Assembly (NCBI GenBank): GCA_028583605.1
Contig: CM053330.1
Span: 15,711,539 to 15,775,538, forward strand
Length of the DNA: 64,000 nt
Direction: 5' to 3'
Origin: Dastarcus helophoroides
Taxonomy: Eukaryota > Arthropoda > Insecta > Coleoptera > Bothrideridae
Below the pieces are notes generated by a model. It searched no databases. It had not been told where the DNA came from and saw nothing but the letters and a program-made list of their open reading frames with translations. The position numbers and the translations under genes were made by a program. Each line of letters starts with the position of its first letter. The stretch's first letter is position 1. Positions 1 to 9,298 of the stretch are shown piece after piece.

Positions 1-135
1 TCCCCATATGTCTTCCAGACGATGACTTAACGTTAATAGGACGAAACGCCGTTGTTGCCGGATGGGGTAAAATTGCGACATCAAATGAATTGATGGGAAC
101 AAATGTATTAAGAAGCGCCACCGTTCCCATATTAG
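1..135 (+). CDS. S1A serine peptidase, penultimate exon (5' end outside window)
   Basis: Reading from base 3 gives about 44 residues with the S1A signature between catalytic Asp and Ser: PICLP, then a segment with VVAGWGK, ending at VPIL. The exon stops at 135 just before GTACAT, leaving one base (phase 1). That base joins the GA at 4539 to make a Gly codon, so this exon and the terminal exon belong to one gene. Known of the family: secreted trypsin-like endopeptidases, often CLIP-regulated in insects. The His and Asp exons must lie upstream of the window. The exact orthologue is not recognised. Confidence 0.9.
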
Positions 136-1684
136 GTACATAAAGTTTTAAGTATCAACAAATAACTTCTTTTTAGATTACCGTTTTAAAGCTTTCTTAC
201 TGTAAATGTATTTGTGTAATTTTTGCGAAATTTGTTTTTCCCAGTAAATTGATTTATGGAATCATTTCATTTCATTACAATAAATTAAATTTGGTATCGT
301 CCTCAATTCCGGAGACAATATGATAACCGTCCTCATCAACTTAAGAAATTTGCATGTTTCACCACCCAGGTGTAATTGTTTTATGTTCATAATTCAGATA
401 CTGCAACAAATACAACGAATGAAAACAAGTAAATTTAAAAATATTTGAAATATTTTGACACCCATGATTATTGTTTACTATTTAAATTAACATTAATTAA
501 CTCATTCTTCGTTAATATAAATGGAAGTAATAAAAGAGAACATCAAAGTAATAATTGACGCAGAGGGATATTAGGCTTATTTGGCAATTACTTTAATTTT
601 ACGAGAGTTTTAAGTAGCAATCATTGCATGTTTATGCAACATTGCGTAAATTAAATGGGAAAACGCCCTCGTTACCTCTTAAAAGCACACTTGAGCGTAA
701 TTTGAACACGAAAGTATCCAAAGAGAATTAAGTGAATAACATTATTTTGGTTAATTCTTCCTTAGATCATATTTCCACCCCACCCCATCTTAAATAATTC
801 ATTCTGGCAATTTCAAAATCATTTTTAAAATAAAGTGAAGAACAATTAGTCGCTTTTACATTTAAATTTCACTTTAATTTCAAATTATTCTTAAAACTTC
901 CTTATTAGGTTTTTTAACATATCTCTAGAGTGCAGTTTTCTTATAACTCATTTTATTTCTAAACCTTTCTGTCATGAGATATATCTAGAATTGTTCCTTG
1001 TTTAGGGATGATTATAGGTGTGATTCAATAATTAAAAAGCACTTTTATTAGGAATTAGTCAATTAATGAACCAGATTCAAGAATACAATGCTAAATTGAT
1101 AATGATCACTCTGCTTTTTTTAAATAATGAAGTGAAAGCTTTCCAAAAAATACGTTGACGTTCTAATCTCTGTCATTTGTCTCTAATTATTAAGTATTCA
1201 GCTTTCTTTTTATTATTTTATTTATGACAACTACGTTATAATTTTAAATTCCTACATATATGTTTCAAAAATAATTAAAAAAAAGCGCAAAACACAATCC
1301 AAGTAACTGGGCTACTTTAACGCAATTCACCGAGAGTAATCGGAGCAAAAGGTTTTTGGAACGTTCAGATCTTCGCCTATTAAGCAAAATATAAGCGCCA
1401 GACACCCCTACCCCCTGATCGATTTTTAGTATACACTTTACGCTTGGATACAATAATATAAATCTCAAAACCGCTTTGCAGTAGATTTTCTAAGCCGACA
1501 ACACTGTACTACTTACGGCACCGATCTCCGGACAAATCAGATGCTTTGTGGATCTCCATGACCCGCAACCACAGACTAGTGGAATGTCAAATCGTTAATA
1601 TTTTTAGGTTACCTTTGGTTAAGTTTAAGGTTAACAAAACTTTCATCTCTATTAATTACAATGTTAATTGTATAGGAAATTCAG

Positions 1685-1713
1685 GGGACAAGATTTGTAT
1701 TTCAATTTTTAGA
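1685..1713 (+). mobile_element. 29-bp Penelope-like terminal fragment
   Basis: The stretch 1680-1710 is identical to 36940-36970, part of the Penelope-like insertion at 36821-37007. It is flanked by AAATTCAG at 1677-1684 and 1714-1721, which may be a target-site duplication. Part of that repeat (TTCAG) also belongs to the family sequence, so microhomology is an alternative. If real, it is an extreme 5' truncation that kept only the 3' terminus. Confidence 0.5.
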
Positions 1714-1799
1714 AAATTCAGTTAAAAGTAATGGTAGAAAACTACTTCAATTTTACTTCTTTTATTTCTATACTGTTATTTATATTATATAAAGTCCCA

Positions 1800-3260
1800 T
1801 TATTCCCTAAAGGAACACAGGGCTCTCACGAATTCTCTCTTGTTGTCTGTTGGCGGCTAGGTTCTTCCCCTCTTTCCAAGATTTCCCCATTTGCCGTTCC
1901 TCTCCAATGATGGTCTTCTCCCAGGTTTGTTTAGGTCCAGCCAATTTCCGTTGTCCTTGCGGGTTCTAGTAGAGTACTTGGCGCATGATGTCTACTCGTC
2001 TATCTCGTAGCGATCCATCTCCTTGCTAATCTGTGCGAGGCGAGATGCCTCATACATTATTGGAATATTCCAGAACCCGACTTTGGTTCACTCTCTTGAA
2101 TTGGAAATAAATTTTTTTGATAAGTTAGTGACATTTGTGGGGGTTTCATAGATCGACAAATTTAAGGCGGATGGGTGACAGCCCTTCGCCCCCTAGAGTC
2201 CTCCTTTCAGTTCCTTGGTCCGCCTCTTCAGGTGTTTCAAAAACATTTCCCCTCTCCCCCTATTGTGTAATATTTATTTTGTTTTCTAGCGGTGTAGTGT
2301 GAGTGTCTGGTAAGTCATTTGCTATGATTCTTCCGTTATTCATTTGCCGTGTTCTTTGCTGAGTCATTTTTATTGTTAATCGGGACGGACCTATCTTTAG
2401 TTTTTTGAGCCGTTTGACCAGTCTACAGGTTTTGTAAGTTTTTCTCCGTTCCGGTTATACTTCATTGTGTTCCCGTTTATGATTATTTTTTGATATTTCA
2501 CATTGACTGTCTTTCCTCTTGCCTTTTCCGCTCTCGCCACATCTCGGAGCTGCTTTTGAATTCCTCTTTCCTTTCTGCTTAACTCTGGTTCAATGAATGT
2601 ATCCCTTCCTTTCAAGACTTTATTCTCTGCTAGAATTTCAATCTTATCTAACCAATATCTTGTTTCCACAACAAACTTATTTCCCCAGATTTTAAGCATT
2701 CTGTTTAGTTCCATTTTAAGTTCTTTTTCAAGCATGCCCTTCAGGCGTTCTTGAAGCTGCATTTTATTTGCTGTATCAATGGAAATCCATGTCATTACTC
2801 GATTGTTACAAATATTTTCGCTTTCCAGCTTCCCCATTCTGTTTTCTGCCTCCTGTAGTCTGCCCACTAGATCCACCTTATCTTTATTTTGTCTTTCTCT
2901 ACTGTTTTCAACCTCGTCCTTAATTCCCTGTATTTCTTTAGCGTTTTGTTGTATTTCCGCTCTTAATCTGGCAATGTTTTCTTTTACATCCTCTACATCA
3001 TTCTTCATTTTCTCGCTGAGGTTAGCTATGTCATCTTTAATCTCTTTTCTTATATTATTTATCAAATTTTTAATTTCCTTCATTTCCAGTTGATCGACTT
3101 TGTTGCTTTTACTTCTGGAGGTTTCCTAACTGTAAGTTGGCTTCTTTTAAAGAATTGTTGTTGATCTGTTGGTGAAAAGTCTTGCTCTGGGACCCGCTTT
3201 TGACCCTTAGAGGTTTCACTGTTCATTGATTCCTCTTGTCTTCTCTGATTTTTATATTAC
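1800..3260 (-). mobile_element. Internally deleted non-LTR retrotransposon (RTE/CR1-like)
   Basis: On the minus strand an ORF1-like coding region (from about 3226 to 2397) is followed at 2075-2010 by the start of an APE-type endonuclease (MYEASRLAQISKEMDRYEID). It then jumps directly to an ORF2 C-terminal tail at about 1970-1810 (GKSWKEGKNLAANRQQ). Almost the whole endonuclease and reverse transcriptase is missing, so the copy cannot be autonomous. Family placement rests on my recognition of the endonuclease start and tail and was not checked by search. Confidence 0.75.
2397..3083 (-). CDS. LINE ORF1-like coiled-coil protein, 228 aa
   Basis: This is an open frame of 228 codons. Residues 1-90 are Lys/Glu-rich heptad-like sequence typical of a coiled coil. 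The C-terminal part (about 155-215) has the charged block FIEPELSRKERGIQKQLRDV followed by ARAEKARGKTVNVKYQK, a pattern I associate with ORF1 proteins of insect non-LTR elements. Upstream, an ATG at 3226 opens a second frame of about 49 codons (MNSETSKGQKRVPEQ...) that ends exactly where this frame begins. The true ORF1 was therefore probably longer and has one frameshift near 3080. Likely role: RNA-binding and multimerising protein of the element. It is not a host gene. Confidence 0.7.
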   Translation of the reverse strand: MKEIKNLINNIRKEIKDDIANLSEKMKNDVEDVKENIARLRAEIQQNAKEIQGIKDEVENSRERQNKDKVDLVGRLQEAENRMGKLESENICNNRVMTWISIDTANKMQLQERLKGMLEKELKMELNRMLKIWGNKFVVETRYWLDKIEILAENKVLKGRDTFIEPELSRKERGIQKQLRDVARAEKARGKTVNVKYQKIIINGNTMKYNRNGEKLTKPVDWSNGSKN

Positions 3261-4538
3261 ACAACTGAAAATATAAATTGACAATTTTACCCTTTAGAAA
3301 ATTATGTGAGAACTTTTTTGCTTCTTATATTTTTCTTGCACATAGCACAGTTCACCACAGTTAAACAATGTCTTAAAAAATAAACAACAGCAAAACAATT
3401 TGGATAATTCAAGAAAAGTACATGGCACCACTAACAGTGCATAAATAATAAATAAGCCATTAAACCTGTTCATAATATATAATATGAAAATTGACTATTA
3501 ATGTTCCTAAAAACTCCGAAGCTTTTACAAATAAAAAAAACAAGATAACATGGCAAGTCCTTTAATATGGCAAAGCAGTGTTTAGGGATTTTTTGATAAG
3601 CGTTGCATATGCAGTCTATATATATTAGAGGTCTGCGCCCGCCACGCGGTTGCTATGTTCCCATTACTTCAAGATGTTTGCAAAACCTGCAGAATAAAGC
3701 ATCAAAATTCGGTGAAATATATAATTTCAAATTGTGATTACCCAAAAACGACTACCGCTAGTAATACTTATATTCTAGTATTTCATTTCCAATATCTCCC
3801 TAAATAATATATACTTTTTTTATCAAAATCTATGAAAAGGTTGGGCAGCAAAAATCTTAGTGTGATATTAAATATCTCGCTTCAGCACCGGCATGACTCA
3901 TTTAATTTTGCAGGTGTTTAGGTAACACTGCTAGTAACATCTAACAGAAATATATAGAAATCCTATACAAAAGCAATTGATCGGTAAAATACCTTAAAAA
4001 CTGCTTTATGTTTTACATTATTAATATTAGATTGAATAGAACATAAAATAATTAAAGGTATCCAGAATTTGAAACAACCAAATGTAAAGACGAAAATAAA
4101 TATTTTTGTTGATAACACAGCGGCTCACACTTTTTGGAGATGCCCTATACATGTGACTATATTTTCCTGAAATTCATTCTTATACAGAGTTAAGGTCTGC
4201 ATGTGAAATGAACTCCTTACTTCTTTATTATAGGACCTATAGATGCCCGACGCACTGTTGCAGGACCCTGTATATTAGTAGAGCGCTAACAAACTAAACA
4301 CTGTCCCACCACAATTTTTAGCATAAGTTAATGTTTAGTATAAAATTAAAATAAATTTTAGATGAACTCACTAAGAAATGATAAGACATCAAAAATTTAA
4401 AAGCAATCTATGGCTTTAACCATTGGTTGTAAACTGCGAAACATTTCACTTTGGAACATACATATGTCTCGTGCCGATCTTCCTACAATTTTATAATGTA
4501 AAATAAGAGGATGTTATTTACTTGCGGTTATGTTTCAG

Positions 4539-4810
4539 GATTTAAGGAATGCATGCTTTGGCATAAAGATAAGCAAATATTTCTGGAACTCCATGAAGAA
4601 ATGTTATGCGCCGGCCACAAAGATGGAAAATTCGATGCCTGCTTAGGAGATTCTGGAGGGCCCTTGATCGTACTTGATAAGGGTAGATGGACGCTCGCGG
4701 GGATAATAAGTGCGGGATTTGGGTGTGGAGAACCTAGTCAGCCCGGAATATATCATAATATTCCAGTGACAACGAATTGGATTAAATCTATTATTAAACT
4801 ATTTCCTTAA
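4539..4810 (+). CDS. S1A serine peptidase, terminal exon with catalytic Ser
   Basis: The exon follows TGTTTCAG and continues in phase from the exon ending at 135. It encodes about 90 residues and stops at TAA 4808-4810. It contains MLCAG, then DACLGDSGGPL: the catalytic Ser195 motif with Asp six residues earlier (Asp189), which predicts trypsin-like cleavage after Arg/Lys. Downstream, IISAGFGCG and QPGIY supply the expected Gly216 and Gly226 of an open specificity pocket. It ends with the usual C-terminal helix (TNWIKSIIKLFP). The domain looks intact. Substrate is unknown; the gene is the upstream neighbour of a second serine peptidase on the same strand. Confidence 0.93.
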
Positions 4811-4877
4811 AGTAGTGTAAGCCTGAATGTTTTTGTTGATTTTAAATATAATATATATTTATTATTGTTGTGTACTT

Positions 4878-4883
4878 ATTAAA
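4878..4883 (+). terminator. Candidate polyadenylation signal (ATTAAA)
   Basis: ATTAAA lies 68 bp after the stop codon of the first serine peptidase. It is the common variant of AATAAA. In such AT-rich DNA the motif also occurs by chance, so this is only positional support. Confidence 0.4.
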
Positions 4884-4970
4884 TTATTGTTAGTAACTAT
4901 CTCTTATATGAAAACCTTTGCATTTCAATTCCATTACTCTTTATCACAAGTTGTTTGCAACATAATTATT

Positions 4971-5046
4971 GCCAAGTGAAAAGCCTCGTAATCTCGGGAA
5001 AATTACCACCAAATGATCAACCTGTAATGGAAACGACGAATGGAGC
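4971..5046 (+). repeat. Short coding-like relic, inverted partner of 5727-5805
   Basis: Translated on +, this stretch gives CQVKSLVISGKLPPNDQPVM. The minus strand of 5727-5805 gives CQVKKYGISGKLPPYDQPLI. The two lie in opposite orientation about 700 bp apart, just downstream of the first serine peptidase. The protein family is not recognised. Confidence 0.5.
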
Positions 5047-5559
5047 CATATATACTTATTATTGATCTAATGCCGTCTGTTTGTAGTGGTCTTCATAAAG
5101 TAGCCTGTTTTTAAGGTCCCGCATCTTAAAAGGAAAAAAGGAAAAAACGAAACGCTTATAAGCTCACTCTCATGTCGTTTGTCCTTTTGTCCGTCTGTCA
5201 GAGAGGTTTTTCTTGTGTAAGGTAGAAATTTGACGTAGTGTTATTTCTCAATAACCCACACATATGCCACGAATAAAAGATTAGAAACAAAAATAGAAGA
5301 AGAAATAAAATTTTTATTTTATTATTTCGTGGTGATAAAACAACAACGCAACACATCACCATCACATTGAAAACAATAAAAAATGGAAAAAAGTAAGCAT
5401 TTCAGCATCTAAAAGTAGAAAACGTATGTCATCTTACATCATAAGTATTTCTGAATCTATAATACTTTTTTTCTCATCCTTGGCATTTCTTTTTCTTTCT
5501 TGTCCACTTGGCGGTCAAGATAAGAGGCGCCACTGGATAGAAACATACATCAGCCCAAA

Positions 5560-5990
5560 AATTTATCATGCTGGGTGACAGCTCATTCAATAAACTCTTG
5601 CTGTACTTATACTCTGACATCACTAAAAGACGATCCAAGAGCAAGTATTACCATTCGTCGTTGCTGTTAAAAAAGTTGTCTTGAACACGCACAAAATCAG
5701 ACTCTGCATCAATCTGGATTCTGGCTCCATTTGCATTTCTATTAGAGGTTGATCATATGGTGGTAATTTTCCAGAGATCCCGTATTTTTTCACTTGGCAA
5801 GTTCGGAGATATCGCTTGGTGGTTTTGTAATGTAATATTTTATTCAGGTATTCTAGAATAGCTTTGAATTTTTTGCCACAGACCGCACTTCCGAATTTTT
5901 TAGGATTTGCAAGATGTGGGAGATATATTTTCCAAATTTGGGGGTGTTCCCAACTTTCATATTTGTAGATTTTTCTAGGGTGCTTCAAGG
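5560..5990 (-). pseudogene. Unidentified coding relic with frameshifts
   Basis: An open frame on the minus strand (5988-5623) encodes about 121 residues, including YLPHLANPKKFGSAVCGKKF and SGKLPPYDQPLIEMQMEPES. After the last Glu a frame change gives QIDAESDFVRVQDNFFNSND, which is more protein-like, so a one-base frameshift near 5720 is likely. Part of it is duplicated in inverted orientation at 4971-5046. I do not recognise the family; it could be transposon-derived or a processed copy of a host gene. Confidence 0.4.
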
Positions 5991-6683
5991 TACTTTAGAG
6001 AACTTTTCAGCATTTTTTTTTCGTCTCGGGAAGAATTTAAGACTACTTGCTTGAAACATCAACACCTCCACTTCCATAAATGTTGCGATTGACTATAGAA
6101 AAAGTATGTATGTATTTAAAAGGAGACAATTATCACAAAAAAAAATTGAATAAGAAGTCAATATTCATACATAAGAGCATAAGTAAAATTGATTTAATTT
6201 GGTCTCTAGTGCAGTAATTGATATGGAACCCTAATTCCGAGAGCTCGAATCACTCTTGGCTGATCTTTTTGTAATATGTATTGTCCTAATTTTAATCTTA
6301 TTTTTAAATGCTTCAAATCTATATCCTTATCTGTCAGAGAAGTTATTATAAATACTCACCTGGTTAAAGATTTGAAGTTGTGAAAAACTATTTGGGCTAT
6401 GAAAATACAAAAAATAATGATAATTACAAAATAAATGCATGTGACACATTCTAAAAATGATATCGATCTATTTAACGTGCAAAGAACATATGCAAGTAGA
6501 ATACAACCTAGACTGCTAATTCATGCAGCTCTCCAGGCGTGTGTAGGTGAACCATAGGTAGCTGAACTACCAACAGTTGAAACATTGCCACCTAGTGAAG
6601 CGGTGGCTCTCTAGGAAAGTTCCCAGAAGACAAAGATTCTAATGCACAGACCAATAGATTTAAACATTAATTAGATTCGAGGT

Positions 6684-6730
6684 TTGGAAACCAAAAACCG
6701 GTTTCGATCTCGTCAGTTTGGTATATCCAA
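6684..6730 (-). ncRNA. Degenerate hammerhead ribozyme, copy A of 330-bp repeat
   Basis: Read on the minus strand: CTGACGA (6716-6710), then only GATC, then GAAA, palindromic stem III CCGG, then TT. Stem I is perfect (ACCAAA with TTTGGT, then TTGG with CCAA). Compared with copy B, ten bases are missing so stem II has collapsed, and the cleavage triplet is GTT instead of GTC. It is probably inactive. Confidence 0.65.
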
Positions 6731-7013
6731 CTCAAATGCTAACAAATGTTCCGACAAGTAAGTACTAAAGAATCAACCAACGTCAAGCGCGTGACTCTCA
6801 GACTACCGCCACCTATTGGTATGCAAGTAGAATACAACCTAGACTGCAAATTCATGCAGCCCTCCATGCGTGTATAGTGAATCATAAGTAGCTGAACTAC
6901 CAACTGTTGAAACACTGCCACCTAGCGAAGCGGTTGCTCTCTAGGAAAGTTCCCAGAAGACAAGGATTCTAATGCACAAACCAAAAGGTTTAAACATTAA
7001 TTAGATTCGAAGT

Positions 7014-7070
7014 TTGGAAACCAAAGACCGGTTTCGATCTTGTTAGATTTCGTCAGTTTAGTATATCCAA
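7014..7070 (-). ncRNA. Hammerhead ribozyme (type I), copy B of 330-bp repeat
   Basis: Read on the minus strand from 7070: TTGG-ATAT-ACTAAA (stem I 5' side), CTGACGA core at 7056-7050, a 14-nt stem II hairpin (ATCT/AGAT with AACA loop, one A-C mismatch at the core end), GAAA at 7035-7032, palindromic stem III CCGG, then TC. Cleavage is predicted between 7026 and 7025. The 3' side TTTGGT-TT-CCAA pairs back to close stem I. All invariant core bases are present. A 4-nt palindromic stem III suggests cleavage as a dimer, as known for minimal hammerheads in animal repeats. Confidence 0.8.
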
Positions 7071-7823
7071 CTCAAATGTTAACAAATTTCCGACAAGGAA
7101 GTACTAAAGAATCAACGAACGTCAAGCGTGTGACTCTCAGACTATCGCCACCTATTGCTCCAAAGGATCTTTGCACCTATTGATACAATGATTCCGTAAG
7201 AACGGGGGATTTTACATAGTATTTATTTACAAGAAATGAAGATTTAATTTTTTTAAATAAATATTTTAGGAAAAAAGATTTAAAGTTTAATTTGTTTTCA
7301 ATTTTCAAAGAACGCTTTTAAAATGTTTTAAATCTGCACTTTTTTATCTTACCAAACAATTTTGGATTATTATTGTAGACATTATTAATAAATTAATAAT
7401 TTTTCTAATTCCAATTCACTTACACTTAGTTCACATTTAGTTTTTGAAAAATGTTTTAAATTTTTAAGCAAATTACTTAATTTGAAGAAAAAATTAAGCA
7501 AAAACAACTCATTATTTTTAAGATTAATTCTTAAAAATTTAATTCTTCGTTTGTTTTTGTATTGCGGTCCGATTAGATAAGGGATTTCGGCGATTATCTC
7601 CGATTAATTAGTTGTGCCCAGTTTGTCCGTCTAAACTGAATTTCTATTAAGAATACAAAAAGGTTGGTAAAGATTAGAAGTTTAATGAAGATTAATGGTG
7701 GGTCAAGCATTTAAGAACGTTATTAAATATAGTTATTAAACTATTAACCTCTAAGACATTGATTCCACTTTATGAAAATTTGATTCTTATAATGAGTAAC
7801 GTTTACATTATAAATTATAATTA

Positions 7824-8692
7824 CGAGGGTAAATCAAATATGAACCGGAATCTGTTTTTAAAAAATTATTGCTACAAGATACATATATAAAAGTTATTAA
7901 CTATTTTTCCACATAATTTTTTGATTTTGGTATGCATTTTTTCAACGGATTGGGAGTTCTTTTTAATGTCATCATCATAAAAAAAGGGAGGCGTGTTTGC
8001 AGCCAATTGCGCACAAATGTCTCAACATGGAATCGCTCACCTTCTCGAGGTTCTTTCAGGGCCCAAATATATATGATAATCGAATGGTGATAAGTTTGCA
8101 CAATATGGAGGGTGTTCTAATGTTGCCCAATGCATTTCCTCTAATTTTTGATGTGTGTTAGATTTGCTGAGTGGGGGCGGTCATTGTTGTGAAGCAAAAT
8201 CACATTTCTGTCCGAAAAATTTCGCCTCTTTCGTCGATATGCACGTTTTGCTTTATCCAATAGCTGGCAGTAGTAATCATTATTAATCGTACGACGTTTA
8301 TGCAGAAAATCCGCGTGCACATTTCTTTTAAAATATCAAAACACTGTCGCAAGAACCGACGACGTACATGGGGTTCATTTTCCACTTGAGTTCGTCCTTC
8401 CAAAATATTTTTTGCTATTCATACACTTGAGTTTTCTTCAAACAAGTATCCCCAAACTGTGCTTTTAGTCTACGAAGAATTTCGGCGGGATTTACACCTT
8501 CAACGACGCTGCGCAACGTGCGGATGAACCTCTTGCTCACTCATTGTATTTGCAACTGACGAACGGCAAGATTTGTCAGAGCGCAGGAATTCATCTGATA
8601 TCCCCACCTTACATGTCTAAGAGTAAGCGCACACTCCCGACGCCTTCATGGCGACATGATAGAAATTCTGGTTCATATTTGATTTACCCTCG
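7824..8692 (-). mobile_element. Mariner-family element, 869 bp, defective
   Basis: Inverted ends beginning CGAGGGTAAATCAAATATG lie at 7824 and, in reverse, end at 8692. Each is flanked by TA (7822-7823 and 8693-8694), the mariner target duplication. The minus strand encodes transposase fragments between the ends. At 869 bp it is shorter than a complete mariner of about 1.3 kb, and an internal deletion explains this. Confidence 0.9.
7895..8540 (-). pseudogene. Mariner transposase remnant
   Basis: The minus strand gives NPAEILRRLKAQFGDTCLKK and TQVYE then a stop; FLEGRTQVENEPHVRR-type sequence; then INNDYYCQLLDKAKRAYRRK and VILLHNNDRPHSANLT. These match the mariner helix-turn-helix region, linker and second catalytic block. 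The second catalytic Asp (normally HDN before xRPH) reads HNN, so it is lost. The middle of the protein, including the first catalytic Asp region, is deleted, and several frames and stops interrupt the rest. It cannot make active transposase. Confidence 0.85.
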
Positions 8693-8984
8693 TAGTTACC
8701 GTCCTAAAGCATTTGATTCTATTAATCTACTGTATTTCGATTTTTTTATTTTCGTCTAATTTTTAAATTAAAAAAAAATTAGGTTTTGAACTTTTTTTTC
8801 AAAATATTTATATTAAAAAAATTTTAAATTTTGGATATTATCCTGTCAAGGCGTTCATTTTAAAATTTATTTACCTAAAAAATACTAGTTTGATTTTTTG
8901 ATTTGAGGAAATGTCTAAAATATTCTGTGATTAAAACGGAAAATAATTTGTTCGACCTATTCATAGTGTAAGAAGCATGACTGC

Positions 8985-9298
8985 CGAAAATTGTAAGATC
9001 TCTTCTCGTCAAATTAACATCTTATGATCTTCCTCCTGGACTCTGTCATTTGATATCCAATTTTCTCGCTGAACGATCTCTTCAAGTCGTCGTCGATGGC
9101 ACCTAATCCGAGACGTTTTCGATTAATGCAGGGGTGCCTCAGGGGTCTGTCCTGTCTCCTATTATGTTTTTATTACACATAAACGATCTCTTAGCTTCAA
9201 CTTCCAATCCAATATACAGTCACGCAGATGATAGTAACTTGGTGTCATCTTTTTTCTCCGACAAATCATTATCCCTCGCTACTTCAGTTCGACCAAGG
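8985..9298 (+). mobile_element. Jockey-like LINE, reverse transcriptase part (left piece)
   Basis: Frames give KLTSYDLPPGL, VPQGSVLSPIMFLLHINDLL and a YADD-equivalent (SHADDSNLVSS). These match the fuller copy of the same family at 38400-40122. The sequence is interrupted at 9298 by a hAT-ended element and resumes at 12388 in the same order, so the two pieces were one LINE copy before the insertion. Confidence 0.8.

Larger units (their letters stand above)
136..4538 (+). other. Intron of first serine peptidase gene
   Basis: This interval runs from the donor GTACAT at 136 to the acceptor TGTTTCAG ending at 4538. It contains a tiny Penelope-like fragment near 1685 and a minus-strand LINE relic at about 1800-3260. 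In 136-1670 and 3261-4530 I see only AT-rich sequence with no coding signal or recognisable repeat. Confidence 0.85.
6489..7157 (-). repeat. Two-copy ~330-bp tandem repeat carrying a hammerhead ribozyme
   Basis: Two head-to-tail copies start at 6489 and 6820 (331 bp apart) and are closely similar over their whole length, with small indels. On the minus strand each copy contains a hammerhead core; the predicted cleavage sites are 330 nt apart. A minus-strand transcript cut at both sites would release one monomer. No clear target-site duplication was found at the outer ends. The organisation is that of a hammerhead satellite or retrozyme dimer. Confidence 0.8.
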
